Of a stretch of DNA of 64,000 nt, positions 8,078 to 17,241 are shown one piece after another (position 1 is the stretch's first letter; each line of letters begins with the position of its first letter). The position numbers and the translations under genes were made by a program. Below the pieces are notes generated by a model, which was given only the letters and a program-made list of their open reading frames with translations, made no database searches and was not told the DNA's origin. Source of the DNA: Rhizobium sp. ICMP 5592. Its GTDB lineage: Bacteria > Pseudomonadota > Alphaproteobacteria > Rhizobiales > Rhizobiaceae. The stretch spans positions 1-64,000 of the forward strand of contig NZ_QSNT01000007.1 of the NCBI RefSeq assembly GCF_009498525.1. Direction: 5' to 3'.

Positions 8078-8137
8078 GTGGATGAGCCAGGCATGAGGGC
8101 AGAATGATGCGAAAATGAAATCGTGGTAAAGTTGACT

Positions 8138-9517
8138 CTATTCCGTCCTGGGCAATCGCAGGTCGACCTGCAGGCCCGAACCCCAGCGCGGCGTCGACAG
8201 CTCTATCGCGGCGGCAAGCCGGTCCGCCGTATCAGCGACGATTGCCAGGCCAAGGCCGGCGCCCTCGGTATGCAGCGTGTCGATCCGATAGAAGCGCTGG
8301 AAGACGGCTTCCCTTTCGTCGGGCGGAATACCCGGCCCGCTATCGCTGATCGATATCAGCCAGAGCTCGCTTCCAGCGGTGATCATGACCTCGATCCTGC
8401 CGGCGACCGGTGTGTACTTGATGGCGTTGTCCAGGAGGTTGCTGACCATCATGCGCAACAGCGATTCATCCGTCTTCACCTGCGCCGCTTCATCGCCCGC
8501 CAGCACGACATCGAGCTGCCGGCTGTTGATGATGTTGCCGAACTCCGCCAGCACCGACGCCAGCATATGATAGAGCAGCACCGGCGTCGGATTGAGCGGA
8601 TGATGGCTAACCCTTGCCAGTCGCAGCAATTGCTCGATCAGATGTATGGCGCGATTGTTGCTGGCCACGAGATCGGCGACGATCGCCTGCCGCTCCTGCT
8701 CGCTGTCGCTATTGCCCAGCATCTGCAGCAACAGCTTTACGCTGGCCTGCGGGGTGCGCAATTGATGTGCCGCAAGATCGGAGAAGCGCCGTTCGAGCGT
8801 CAGGGAATGGCCAAGCTTTTCGAGAAGCTGATTGATCGAGCGGCCGAGCGGCAACAGGTCCCGCGGCAGGCCTTCGACGGGGATCGCCGAGAGATCGTCG
8901 GGCGACCGGGTACGGATCTGGCGCACCAATCCATGGATCGTTCGAAGGCCGCTATTGATGCCGAGCCAGATGAGAAAGCCGATGACCGGCACCAGCACCA
9001 GCAGCGGAAAGAAGAGATTGAGCAGGATGTTGGAAACCAGCGTTTCACGAAGGGCGATCTTTTCACCGACCTCCATCACAATCGTCGAATTGGGGATCGG
9101 CAGCGAATAGACGCGCCACTCCTCGCCGCGATAGGTGATGGTGGTGAAGCCGACCTTCTGCTGTGGCACATCCGACAGAAACGCCGTGCTGCTGTAGAAG
9201 CGGATATGGCCGTCGTCCCAGGCGCGGAACATATGGGCATCGGCATAGTCGTCGGCGTCCTCGTTGAAGGCGAGCTGATTGTCCATGTTGAAATCGATAT
9301 CGTCGATCTGCCTCGGGGCGCGGTCAGGCTCCCGCTCCAGCGGCCGGCGCAGCAGGCCCCAGATAATATTCGCGTCGTTTATGAGTTGGGCATCATAGAT
9401 ATTGTCGATTTCGCGCGTCGCACTGTTGAACGCGAAAGCGCCGACTACAACGATCGTGACCACCACGACCGGCGCGGTCCTGAGGAAAAGCTTGCGGGTA
9501 AGCGTGGAATTGCTCAT
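8138..9517 (-). CDS. Two-component sensor histidine kinase
   Basis: A 459-residue membrane sensor kinase: TM1 at about 13-30, a periplasmic sensor region of about 130 residues, TM2 at about 165-187, a HAMP-like linker, the H-box with His251 in LAAHQLRTP, and the catalytic domain with N-box NLLDNAIKYTP, G1 DSGPGIP and G2 GAGLGLAIV. This is the EnvZ/TctE-like type that pairs with OmpR-family regulators. It overlaps the response regulator gene by four bases. The next gene downstream in the same direction is the nine-gene operon, which makes that operon a candidate target. The signal sensed is unknown. Confidence 0.9.
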   Translation of the reverse strand: MSNSTLTRKLFLRTAPVVVVTIVVVGAFAFNSATREIDNIYDAQLINDANIIWGLLRRPLEREPDRAPRQIDDIDFNMDNQLAFNEDADDYADAHMFRAWDDGHIRFYSSTAFLSDVPQQKVGFTTITYRGEEWRVYSLPIPNSTIVMEVGEKIALRETLVSNILLNLFFPLLVLVPVIGFLIWLGINSGLRTIHGLVRQIRTRSPDDLSAIPVEGLPRDLLPLGRSINQLLEKLGHSLTLERRFSDLAAHQLRTPQASVKLLLQMLGNSDSEQERQAIVADLVASNNRAIHLIEQLLRLARVSHHPLNPTPVLLYHMLASVLAEFGNIINSRQLDVVLAGDEAAQVKTDESLLRMMVSNLLDNAIKYTPVAGRIEVMITAGSELWLISISDSGPGIPPDEREAVFQRFYRIDTLHTEGAGLGLAIVADTADRLAAAIELSTPRWGSGLQVDLRLPRTE

Positions 9518-10170
9518 CGCTCGATCATGTAACCAACGCCGCGGATCGACTTGATGAAATCGCTGCCAAGCTTCTTGCGCAGATTGTAGATCGTCACCTC
9601 GATCGTATTGCTCTCGACCGTGCTTTCGGCATCGTAAAGTGCATATTCGATATCGTTCTTGGTCACGTATCGACCACTACGCTCCATCAGAAGCTTCAGC
9701 AGATGGAATTCCTTGGCCGTGGTGTGAACCTGGACATCGCCCTTGCGGGCAACCATCGCCGAAGGATCGACCTCGATATCACCACAGCGAATGACACTTT
9801 CCGTTCGTCCGTCGCGACGGCGGATCAGCGCGCGCATACGGGCAAGCAGCTCATCGAGATCGAACGGCTTGACCAGATAATCGTCAGCACCCTCGTCAAG
9901 CCCTTCGACCTTCTGGCGCACGGCATCGAGCGCCGTCAGCAGCAGGACCGGCACCGAATTGCCCCGCTGTCGAATGCCTCTCAAGACCTCCATGCCACTG
10001 AGCCGCGGCAGGTTGATATCAAGCACGATTGCCGCGAAATCCGAATGCTGGGCCGCTTCGAGACCGGACTCGCCGTCGCGCATCCAATCGACGCCGTAGG
10101 CGTGCTTCTCCAGGGCCTTCTTCAGGGATGATCCGAGGATATTATCGTCTTCAACTAGCAGAACACGCAC
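9514..10170 (-). CDS. OmpR-family response regulator
   Basis: A 218-residue regulator with a receiver domain (acidic pair at 8-9, phosphoacceptor Asp51 in VLDINLP, Thr in LLTALD, Lys in LVKPFD) followed by a winged-helix DNA-binding domain ending in RGVGYMIER. It is cognate to the sensor kinase whose start codon overlaps its stop. Alphaproteobacterial regulators of this kind usually bind direct repeats near their own promoters; none was obvious in the 93-base gap upstream (10171-10263). A role in controlling the lipid operon downstream is inferred from position only. Confidence 0.9.
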   Translation of the reverse strand: MRVLLVEDDNILGSSLKKALEKHAYGVDWMRDGESGLEAAQHSDFAAIVLDINLPRLSGMEVLRGIRQRGNSVPVLLLTALDAVRQKVEGLDEGADDYLVKPFDLDELLARMRALIRRRDGRTESVIRCGDIEVDPSAMVARKGDVQVHTTAKEFHLLKLLMERSGRYVTKNDIEYALYDAESTVESNTIEVTIYNLRKKLGSDFIKSIRGVGYMIER

Positions 10171-10263
10171 GGTCGATCTCGCTTCGCCGATGGGAATTAT
10201 GCACCCGATGTGAACCGCAATTGGAGCGGCCTTGTGGCAAAGCCATCGAGCTTGCTCACCGGC

Positions 10264-11070
10264 TCAATACTTGAACAGATTTCGCGGCATAGCAAGAATC
10301 TGGCTTTTTTCGCTCTCGTCCATCGCCAGCTCATCCAAAAAAGCCAAGTTGCCGGCATAGGCCTGTGCCGCCTCATGCTGGGTATGCGGCCAGTCGCTGC
10401 CCCACATGAGATGGTCCAGACCAAAGGCATGGCGCAGCAGAGGATAGGCCTGCCGGGCGAAATTTCTGCCTTCCGGCCCATTGCGATAGGGAGCGGAGAG
10501 CTTGACGTAGACCCGCCCCGAAGACCCCAGTTCCAACAAGCCGCGGAAGCCCGGATCGGCGATGCCGAGCTTGGGATCGGGCAGGCCGAAATGGTCGACG
10601 ACCACGTTCACCCCATTGTCCGCCAGCATTTGCGCGAGCGGCACGAGGTCGGCGGCGTTGCGCTGGATCTCGATCTGCCAGTCGAGTGACTTCAATGTCG
10701 CGAGCAGATCCCGCCATTCCTGTGTGGAGAAATCCGGCAACGGCTGCCCAACGAGGTTGAGACGGATGCCGACCACCCCGGCTTCGTCATAGGCAGCGAG
10801 TTGTTCCAGCGAGATGCCGGGGTCGATCACCACGATACCGCGCAGTCGACCATCCGCCGCTTTCAGGCAATCGAGAAGATAGGAATTGTCGGTTCCGAGG
10901 AAGCTCGGCTGCACGAGCACGCCATGGGTCAGCCCGTTCTCGTCAAGCTGACGCAGATAGGCATCCAGGGGGGCGTCGTACTCCGGCGCGTAGCGCCTGC
11001 CCGGCGCCAGCTTCAGCCTGCGGTCAAAGACATGCGCGTGAGTATCGATACGAAAAGAGGATACGGTCAT
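10264..11070 (-). CDS. Amidohydrolase-2 family (TIM-barrel) hydrolase
   Basis: A 268-residue metal-dependent hydrolase of the PF04909 type, which includes lactone hydrolases (such as 2-pyrone-4,6-dicarboxylate lactonase) and decarboxylases. It shows the opening DTHAH metal motif at about residues 9-13, the VVDHFG strand in the middle and the late MWGSDWPH motif, where the Asp is catalytic. The ATG at 11070 places the DTHAH motif at the usual distance from the N-terminus; a longer start at 11109 adds a sequence with no family character. It lies downstream of an MFS transporter and a GntR regulator on the same strand, suggesting uptake and ring opening of an organic acid or lactone. Confidence 0.8.
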   Translation of the reverse strand: MTVSSFRIDTHAHVFDRRLKLAPGRRYAPEYDAPLDAYLRQLDENGLTHGVLVQPSFLGTDNSYLLDCLKAADGRLRGIVVIDPGISLEQLAAYDEAGVVGIRLNLVGQPLPDFSTQEWRDLLATLKSLDWQIEIQRNAADLVPLAQMLADNGVNVVVDHFGLPDPKLGIADPGFRGLLELGSSGRVYVKLSAPYRNGPEGRNFARQAYPLLRHAFGLDHLMWGSDWPHTQHEAAQAYAGNLAFLDELAMDESEKSQILAMPRNLFKY

Positions 11071-11195
11071 GATGTTGATCGCCATGCAGCCCGGACCCAT
11101 GGAGACCATGGATCAGGGGCCATCGAGAAGCAAGCCACTGCGGCTGTGACTGAGCTTTCAATCATGGTGGTATCTCGCGACATTCGGTTGCAAGC

Positions 11196-12443
11196 CTATG
11201 ATCGCGTCGAGGAAGAGGGCTGTTCGAATACCTTGCCGCGCGTTTCCGGCAGCATGAACACGGCAACCAGCACCAGGGAATAGGCGAAGGCCGCATCGAT
11301 GCCAATGGCCGGGCCGAGCCCGATCCTGTCGCTCAGGTACCCGACAAGCAACGGGAACCCGGCGGAGACAATCCGGCCGAAATTATAGCAGAAGCCCACC
11401 CCGGTGCCGCGAACGCCGGCGGGGTAAAGCTCGCTGAAAAGTGCGGCCATGCTCGCCGGAATACCGGCCGAGAAGAAACCGAGCGGAAAGCCCAGAAACA
11501 GCATCTCCCAGTTCGATAGCGGTGCGAAGATGTAAATCAGAACCGTCGCCACGCAGGCACCCGCAAAAAGGGTCACATTGACGCGCCGGCCAAGCCGATC
11601 GCTGAGCATTCCACTGACAATGCAGCCGCAGAAGAAGGCGACGATAATCACGGCAAGATAGGCGCTGGAGCCGAGCACCGAAAGCTGGCGAACCTCGCGA
11701 AGATAGGTTGGCAGAAACGTCGTCAGCGCCGCGTAGCCGCCATGTGCCCCTGTACCGAAAAGGGCGCCAATTAGGGTGAAACGCAGCACTTCCGGACGGA
11801 AGATACCCGCAACCGTCTGCCAGAATGGCGGCTGGTCGGCTTTCGCCGTTGCCCGCCGCGGCTCCGGGATGCCGCGACGAATGAAGATGATCAAAAGCGC
11901 CGGCAGCAGCCCCAGCGCGAAGAGCAGGCGCCATGCGATCTCATGCTCGACAAAGGTGAAGACGATGGCGGACAGCAGAACTGCCACGCCCCAACCAACC
12001 GCCCAAGCGCTCTGGACTGCGGCAAGCGCCCTGCCGCGATTTTCCGGCCGGATGATTTCGGCCATCAGCACCGCACCGCAGGCCCACTCCGCACCGAAGC
12101 CGAGACCCTGGATCGCCTTCAGCACCAGAAGCTGGTTATAGCTTGTGACAAAGGCGCAGGCGAAAGTGGCGAGCGCGAAGGTGGCGACCGTGATCTGCAG
12201 CGCCTTGACCCGACCGAAACGGTCACCGAGCGCACCACCAAACCAGCCGCCGATGGCGCCGAAAAACAGCGTAATCGAACTGAGAAGGCCAGCATCGGCT
12301 TTCGTGATGTCGAAAGCGACGATCAGCGCCGGGATCGCCAGGCTAAACATCTGAACATCGAGGGCGTCGAGACCCCAGCCCCCGAAACTCGCCCAGAACG
12401 TCTTGCGTTCCACCGGCGAGCACTCCTTATACCAATTGGACAT
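11196..12443 (-). CDS. MFS transporter (metabolite:H+ symporter type)
   Basis: A 415-residue, 12-helix major facilitator. Motif A is GGALGDRFGR between helices 2 and 3 with a related SGMLSDRLGRR between helices 8 and 9. The overall pattern (WASFGGWGLDALDVQMFSLA at the start, GFGAEWACGAVLMAE in helix 4) is that of aromatic or sugar acid importers such as the AAHS and NanT-like groups. The ATG at 12443 is preferred over one at 12473. It sits between the GntR gene and the amidohydrolase gene and is likely the uptake step for the latter's substrate. Confidence 0.85.
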   Translation of the reverse strand: MSNWYKECSPVERKTFWASFGGWGLDALDVQMFSLAIPALIVAFDITKADAGLLSSITLFFGAIGGWFGGALGDRFGRVKALQITVATFALATFACAFVTSYNQLLVLKAIQGLGFGAEWACGAVLMAEIIRPENRGRALAAVQSAWAVGWGVAVLLSAIVFTFVEHEIAWRLLFALGLLPALLIIFIRRGIPEPRRATAKADQPPFWQTVAGIFRPEVLRFTLIGALFGTGAHGGYAALTTFLPTYLREVRQLSVLGSSAYLAVIIVAFFCGCIVSGMLSDRLGRRVNVTLFAGACVATVLIYIFAPLSNWEMLFLGFPLGFFSAGIPASMAALFSELYPAGVRGTGVGFCYNFGRIVSAGFPLLVGYLSDRIGLGPAIGIDAAFAYSLVLVAVFMLPETRGKVFEQPSSSTRS

Positions 12444-12501
12444 TATTCTCCTCCCCGCGCCTTCTTCCAGCACGCCAGTTCATTTTCCTAAAGGTTGCAG
12501 A

Positions 12502-13227
12502 TCAGCGTATGTCGACGTGATAGCGGAAGCGGTCGGCGGGACCGCGTGAACGCCGCCACTCAATGGGTCGCCGCTCCAGATCGAAGGCAACGCGTTCGAT
12601 GACGACCAGAGGCGATCCCGGTTCCAGCCCCAGCAGACGCGCCTGAAGCGGCGGTGCGATCTCGACGGTCAGCGTTTCCTCCGCCGATACCACCACCTGC
12701 TCGCAACGCTCCTCATAAAGCGGATAGAGAAGATCGCCGAATTCGGAGGTATCGATCGTCAGCAGCGCTTCGAAGCGCGACCTCTCCAGCCAGATTTCCT
12801 CGGCTAGCAGCGGAACGCCGCCGATGAGGCGAAGGCGCGAGAGGGAAATGACAGGATCTCCCTCGCGCAGGCGCAGCGCCGAGGCGACGGCCGAAGGTGC
12901 CGCGATATTTTCACGCCGAAGAATACGGCTCTCGGGCACGCGACGCTCGCCGCTCTCCGACTGGAAACGGAAAAAGCGGAAGAGCGAGGAATTGAAGCGG
13001 GCACGCCGCACATAGGTGCCACGCCCCTGGTGGCGCTCGACGACGCCATCGGCGACGAGTTGGTCGATCGCCTTGCGGACGGTGCCGACGGCGACACCAT
13101 AGGTCGCCGAAAGCTCCGCCTCGGACGGAATCGATTCGCCAGGTCGCCATTCCTGACGATTGATCCTCGCGGCGAGGTCGTCGCGCAGGCGTTGATAGCG
13201 GGGAAGTCTGTCATCTAAAGAGGTCAT
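12502..13227 (-). CDS. GntR-family regulator with UTRA ligand domain (HutC type)
   Basis: A 241-residue repressor-type protein: winged helix at about 8-75, with the ATYGVAVGTVRKAIDQL recognition region and the VERHQGRGTYV wing, followed by a UTRA effector-binding domain (ISLSRLRLIGGVPLLAEEIWL; PLVVIERVAFD). HutC-type regulators respond to the pathway's metabolite and usually repress the adjacent operon and themselves. The MFS and amidohydrolase genes follow on the same strand. A 14-base palindrome immediately upstream is a likely autoregulatory site. Confidence 0.88.
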   Translation of the reverse strand: MTSLDDRLPRYQRLRDDLAARINRQEWRPGESIPSEAELSATYGVAVGTVRKAIDQLVADGVVERHQGRGTYVRRARFNSSLFRFFRFQSESGERRVPESRILRRENIAAPSAVASALRLREGDPVISLSRLRLIGGVPLLAEEIWLERSRFEALLTIDTSEFGDLLYPLYEERCEQVVVSAEETLTVEIAPPLQARLLGLEPGSPLVVIERVAFDLERRPIEWRRSRGPADRFRYHVDIR

Positions 13228-13230
13228 ACA

Positions 13231-13244
13231 GTCATATAGATGAC
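13231..13244. promoter_or_regulatory. Candidate GntR operator
   Basis: GTCAT, four bases, ATGAC is a perfect inverted repeat 4-17 bases upstream of the GntR start codon, within an AT-rich patch. GT...AC ends with an AT-rich centre fit HutC/FadR-type GntR operators. Autorepression is inferred. Confidence 0.5.
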
Positions 13245-13370
13245 TAAATGATATATTGTCAATTCGGCAGCTGAACGCCGGGTATGACGCATCGAACGAT
13301 ACGCGTGCTCGGCCGACTCCCGATGCTGAAACGCAGGGAGCGGCTTGAAAAATGTTCTATCTGAAAAGCG

Positions 13371-14228
13371 TCAGGACACGGCTGCGGTCAGACAGTCGGC
13401 AAGATGCGCGCTCACCGGCTGATCCGCCTGCGGCTTCAATATGCCGATCTCGCGGTGAAAGGTCCTCTCGGCGAGCGACACGACACGGACCGATGACGGA
13501 AGAGGCAAGTTCCCCTCGGTCATCGGCAACAGCGCGACGCCAAGCCCCTGTCCAACCAGGGCCAGCATTGCGGATATGTCATCGATCTCCACCGATTCCC
13601 TGGCTGTTAGGGACAAGGACCTCAGAAACCGGTCGACTTGCCGGCCACCGAACGAGCTGCGCTCATAGCGGATGAACGGTTGCTCCTGCAGCAGGGTCAG
13701 CCAGTCGTCGCCCTCCATATGGCTTGGGGCCGCCAGCACATAGGGCTCGCGCATCAACGGCTGCCAGGCAAGATCCTTCGGTATGCCGAAGGAGGGTTTG
13801 ATGATGACGGCCAGGTCCAGTTCGCCCGCATCGAGCAGATCGAGCAGATGGAGAGAAATACCCGGCACGATATGGATGTGACGCCTGGGAAATCGCTCCC
13901 GAAACGGCACAAGCCCACGGGCAAGAATCGTGGACTGGACGGAGGCAATAGCGCCAATGCTGAGGCGCCCGCCGCTATCCTCATCCGCGGGATCGGCGAT
14001 CGCCTCGAATTTCGCGATGATGTCCTTGGCACGCTCGAGTGTTCTGAGCCCGGCGGCGTTCAGCCTGGCGGAGCGGCCGGTCCGCTCGAACAGCTGAACG
14101 CCGAGCTTTTCTTCCAGTCGCTTCATCTGACCGCTGACCGCCGCTTGTGTCAGTCCGATCCGATCGCCAGCGGCGGCAAAGGTTCCGAAGCGCGCGACGG
14201 CCACCAGCGTTTTCAGTTCCGGAATCAC
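13371..14228 (-). CDS. LysR-family transcriptional regulator
   Basis: A 285-residue LTTR: N-terminal winged helix at 1-60 (LKTLVAVARFGTFAAAGDRIGLTQAAVSGQMKRLEEKLG) and a periplasmic-binding-like effector domain from about 90 on (LSIGAIASVQSTIL). It is divergent from the VOC-family gene at 14336, and the 107-base spacer contains AT-rich dyads, the usual layout for an LTTR activating its divergent neighbour in response to a small aromatic or acid ligand. It ends about 140 bases upstream of the GntR start and is on the same strand but probably not part of that operon. Confidence 0.9.
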   Translation of the reverse strand: MIPELKTLVAVARFGTFAAAGDRIGLTQAAVSGQMKRLEEKLGVQLFERTGRSARLNAAGLRTLERAKDIIAKFEAIADPADEDSGGRLSIGAIASVQSTILARGLVPFRERFPRRHIHIVPGISLHLLDLLDAGELDLAVIIKPSFGIPKDLAWQPLMREPYVLAAPSHMEGDDWLTLLQEQPFIRYERSSFGGRQVDRFLRSLSLTARESVEIDDISAMLALVGQGLGVALLPMTEGNLPLPSSVRVVSLAERTFHREIGILKPQADQPVSAHLADCLTAAVS

Positions 14229-14281
14229 GATTGATAATTTTTCCTGTTTCTCAGCCTCATTATATATCGTTTTTCATCATA

Positions 14282-14294
14282 AAGAATGTTTCTT
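14282..14294. promoter_or_regulatory. Candidate LysR operator between lysR and VOC gene
   Basis: AAGAA-TGT-TTCTT is a perfect 13-base dyad in the AT-rich divergent spacer 14229-14335. LysR regulators bind imperfect dyads in such spacers. The dyad is 41 bases upstream of the VOC gene start, where an activation site could overlap the promoter. Confidence 0.35.
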
Positions 14295-14335
14295 ATAGGT
14301 CGCCGCATGGAATTTCACCCGAATGGAGATGAACA

Positions 14336-14764
14336 ATGACCGCGGCACCCCTTCACCCTTTCCATCTTGCCTTTCCCGTCAACGACCTCGCAACCGCCCG
14401 CGCCTTCTATGGAGACCTCCTCGGCTGCCCGGAGGGTCGGAGCTCTCCCGACTGGATCGATTTCAACTTTTATGGTCATCAGGTCGTCGCCCACCTGGCC
14501 CCTCAGGAAACCGGGGAAGTCGCTGCCAACGCGGTCGACGGTCACGGCGTTCCGGTGCGCCATTTCGGTGTCGTTCTGTCGATGGAAGAGTGGGAAACCA
14601 TGGCGGAGAAGTTGAGCAAGGCGAACATCGAATTCGTCATCAAACCCTATATCCGTTTCCGGGGCGAACCCGGCGAACAGGCGACCATGTTCTTCAAGGA
14701 TCCGAGCGGCAATGCCGTCGAATTGAAGGCCTTTGCCGACATCAACAGCCTCTTTGCCAAATAG
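14336..14764 (+). CDS. VOC-superfamily (glyoxalase/extradiol dioxygenase-like) protein
   Basis: A 142-residue protein of the COG3565-type 'predicted extradiol dioxygenase' branch of the VOC superfamily. It shows paired beta-alpha-beta-beta-beta units: HLAFPVNDLATARAFY at 10-25 and the DPSGNAVELKAF end at about 123-134. Candidate metal ligands are His10, the His in VVAHL near residue 53 and the Glu of AVELK. Function is probably lyase or dioxygenase on a small substrate; the family is too broad for more. It starts after a GGAG-like site at 14322-14330, is divergent from lysR and ends one base short of the convergent MocR gene. Confidence 0.75.
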   Translation: MTAAPLHPFHLAFPVNDLATARAFYGDLLGCPEGRSSPDWIDFNFYGHQVVAHLAPQETGEVAANAVDGHGVPVRHFGVVLSMEEWETMAEKLSKANIEFVIKPYIRFRGEPGEQATMFFKDPSGNAVELKAFADINSLFAK

Positions 14765-14765
14765 G

Positions 14766-16184
14766 CTAAGCGCGCCGGCGCAACGTCCGCATCGCCGCCG
14801 CCAGCACATCGAAAATCCTTGGGTCGGTCGATTGCGCGACGTTGAAACGCAGGAAGCGGCCGGCCGTGTCCATCAGACTGAAGGCATTGCCGGGAGCAAG
14901 GATGACACCTTCGGCAAGGCAGGCGCGGGCGATATCGGCCGCCTCGATCCCCTCCGGCAGCCGGCACCAGAGGAACATGCCCGCCTGCGGCTTCAGCCAG
15001 GGGATAATGCCGATCGCCTCCAGGCGCGCGGCAGTCTCGCCCATCGTCTTGGCAAGCCGGGTCCGGAGCGCCTCCATATGCTTGCGGTAACTGCCGTCCT
15101 TCAACGCCGAGAACAGGAGTTCCGCCGAAAGCTGGCCGCTGCTGAAGCTGGTGGCCACCTTCAGGTCGACAAGGCCGTCGATCCAGTCGGGCCGCGCCGC
15201 GATGAAGCCGCAGCGCACCGAAGCCGACAAGGTCTTGGAGAAGCTGCCGATATGGATCACCCGGTCAAGCCCGTCATAGGCCGCAAGCCGCGGTGCCGGC
15301 ATCTGCTCGAAATCGGCGAAGATATCGTCCTCGACGATGATCAGGTCTGAAGCATCCGCCAGCTTCAGCAGGCGGTGCGCGGTCACCGGCGACAAGATCG
15401 CGCCCGTCGGATTGTGAACGGCGGAATTGGTGATGTAGAGGCGCGGCCTGTGTTTTTCGAGCACCTCGCCGAAAAGCGCGATATCCGGCCCCGACGGCGT
15501 GAAGGGCACACTGACAACATTGGCCCGGTGGGCGCGCAGCAGGGCATGGAAATTGAAATAGCAGGGATCGTCGACCAAGACGGTGTCGCCGGGCTCGAGC
15601 AGGAACCGACAGATCAGATCGATCGCCTGCGTGCCGGACTCCGTCAGCATGATCTGGTCAGGCGACGCGGAAATGCCGTGTTCGGCCATGCGCCGTGCCA
15701 GAAGCTGCCGCAAGGGCGGCAAGCCGAGCTGCGTTCCATAGTCGGTGAGAACCCCACCTTCGGTGCGTGCCAGGCTGCGCATCGCGCGGCGTAGCGCCGC
15801 CTGCGGCATCCAGGAGGGTGGAAGCCAGCCGCAGCCGGGCTTCAGCACATCCTCGCCCACCTCCAGCGATTGCCGCGAAATCCAGAGCGGATCGACATCG
15901 CGGTCAAGCCGGGGGCCGATCTCGGACAGGGAAAGCGGCGCGAGCGGCCCGCACACATAGAAGCCGGAACCGGGCCGCGAGCGGATCACGCCCTCGGCCG
16001 CGAGCCGCTCATAGGCCTCGACTACAGTGGAAACCGACACCTGCATGGTCTTGGCGAAGCTGCGCACAGAAGGCAGCCGGGCACCGGGCGGGAGGCTGCG
16101 CGCGGCGATCCGCTCCGAAATCGCCGCCATCACGCCCTCGATGCGCGTGACGCCGCTCCCGTTTGCCGCAATTATGCCGTTCAT
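14766..16184 (-). CDS. MocR-type regulator (GntR winged helix fused to class I aminotransferase fold)
   Basis: A 472-residue PLP-dependent regulator. Residues 15-80 form a GntR-type winged helix (LPSVRSFAKTMQVSVSTVVEAYERLAAEGVIRSRPGSGFYV) followed by an aminotransferase-like domain with the GSFSKTLS Lys that binds PLP. MocR proteins usually activate or repress a divergent gene on sensing PLP or an amino compound. Here the divergent gene is an EamA exporter, a very common pairing. The ATG at 16184 is preferred over the GTG at 16193. It is convergent with the VOC gene with almost no gap. Confidence 0.9.
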   Translation of the reverse strand: MNGIIAANGSGVTRIEGVMAAISERIAARSLPPGARLPSVRSFAKTMQVSVSTVVEAYERLAAEGVIRSRPGSGFYVCGPLAPLSLSEIGPRLDRDVDPLWISRQSLEVGEDVLKPGCGWLPPSWMPQAALRRAMRSLARTEGGVLTDYGTQLGLPPLRQLLARRMAEHGISASPDQIMLTESGTQAIDLICRFLLEPGDTVLVDDPCYFNFHALLRAHRANVVSVPFTPSGPDIALFGEVLEKHRPRLYITNSAVHNPTGAILSPVTAHRLLKLADASDLIIVEDDIFADFEQMPAPRLAAYDGLDRVIHIGSFSKTLSASVRCGFIAARPDWIDGLVDLKVATSFSSGQLSAELLFSALKDGSYRKHMEALRTRLAKTMGETAARLEAIGIIPWLKPQAGMFLWCRLPEGIEAADIARACLAEGVILAPGNAFSLMDTAGRFLRFNVAQSTDPRIFDVLAAAMRTLRRRA

Positions 16185-16207
16185 CCGTACCACACCTCAT
16201 ACCATAA

Positions 16208-16223
16208 CAGTTCATATGAATTG
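16208..16223. promoter_or_regulatory. Palindrome in the MocR/EamA divergent spacer
   Basis: TTCATATGAA (16211-16220) is a perfect 10-base palindrome extended to CAG...TTG on both sides with one mismatch pair. It lies 24-39 bases upstream of the MocR start and about 70 bases before the exporter start, a fitting position for a site controlling both promoters. Confidence 0.4.
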
Positions 16224-16292
16224 TACTGCACCGTCTCTGGAATAGCCAGCCGACTTCGCCGATATCGCGGACGACAAACCAGGAGCATGAAC

Positions 16293-17156
16293 ATGGACAA
16301 GACGACGAGTGGCTGGATCTACGGACTGACGGGTGTGCTGATCTTCAGCGCCTCGCTGCCGGCAACGCGAGTGGCAGTGATGGATTTCGATCCCGTCTTC
16401 CTGACGGTCGCCCGCGCCGCGATCGCCGGCATACTGGCGCTCTGCCTGCTGTTCGCCTTTCGGGAAAAGCGGCCCGTTCGGAGCGACATCGTTCCCCTCA
16501 TCATCGTCGCAATCGGCTGCGTCGTCGGCTTTCCATTGCTGACAGCCTTGGCGCTCAAGCACGTCACCTCGGCCCATTCGATCGTCTTCATCGGATTGCT
16601 GCCGCTGGCGACGGCGATATTCGGCGTCCTGCGCGGCGGCGAGCGGCCACGGCTGGCCTTCTGGATATTTTCGGTGATTGGCAGCGCCATCGTCTGCGGC
16701 TATGCGCTTGCGCAGGGCATCTCCGCCTCACCGACCGGCGACCTGCTGATGCTTGCGGCAATCCTGGTCTGCGGCCTCGGCTATGCCGAAGGGGCGGTGC
16801 TGTCGCGCCGGCTGGGCGGCTGGCAGGTGATTTGCTGGGCGCTGGTGCTGTCGCTGCCGGTCATGATTGCGCTGAGCTTCGCCACCATGCCGCAAACCAT
16901 CGCCGGCATCGGCGGACCGGCCTGGATCGGCCTGATCTATGTCTCGCTCTTCAGCATGCTGATCGGTTTCATCTTCTGGTATCACGGGCTGGCACAGGGC
17001 GGCATCGCCGCCGTCGGACAATTGCAGCTCCTCCAGCCGTTCTTCGGCCTGGCGCTCGCCGCCACGCTGCTGAAGGAAAGCGTCAGCTGGACCATGTTTG
17101 CGGTAACCCTCGGCGTCGTCGCCTGCGTGGTCGGCGCAAAGAAGTTCGCGCGATAG
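16293..17156 (+). CDS. EamA-family (DMT) inner-membrane exporter
   Basis: A 287-residue, ten-helix protein made of two EamA repeats (about 1-135 and 145-280), typical of small-metabolite or amino acid exporters. AGGAG at 16281-16285 lies one base from the ATG at 16287 but seven bases from the in-frame ATG at 16293, so the second ATG is the better start. It is divergent from the MocR regulator, which probably controls it. Substrate not inferable. Confidence 0.85.
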   Translation: MDKTTSGWIYGLTGVLIFSASLPATRVAVMDFDPVFLTVARAAIAGILALCLLFAFREKRPVRSDIVPLIIVAIGCVVGFPLLTALALKHVTSAHSIVFIGLLPLATAIFGVLRGGERPRLAFWIFSVIGSAIVCGYALAQGISASPTGDLLMLAAILVCGLGYAEGAVLSRRLGGWQVICWALVLSLPVMIALSFATMPQTIAGIGGPAWIGLIYVSLFSMLIGFIFWYHGLAQGGIAAVGQLQLLQPFFGLALAATLLKESVSWTMFAVTLGVVACVVGAKKFAR

Positions 17157-17195
17157 CGCATGCCGAAAGCGCAAAAACTGGCCTTGCTCGAACTA

Positions 17196-17226
17196 GACTG
17201 ATCGGTTTATTATAAACCGATCAGTC
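17196..17226. promoter_or_regulatory. TetR-type operator (31-base palindrome)
   Basis: Two exact 14-base inverted arms (GACTGATCGGTTTA and its complement) flank a three-base centre. The palindrome ends 15 bases before the start of the DUF1348 gene, just ahead of its AGGAG site, so a bound repressor would block the promoter or initiation. The TetR gene is the next one in the same operon, so autorepression is the simplest reading. Confidence 0.75.
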
Positions 17227-17241
17227 AAAAAGGAGCAGACC

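Noticed and set aside
8036..8137. A Pho-box in front of the nine-gene operon
   Set aside because: I looked for CTGTCAT-type direct repeats with 11-base period; only weak TTTCAT and CCTCAT matches without the right spacing were found.
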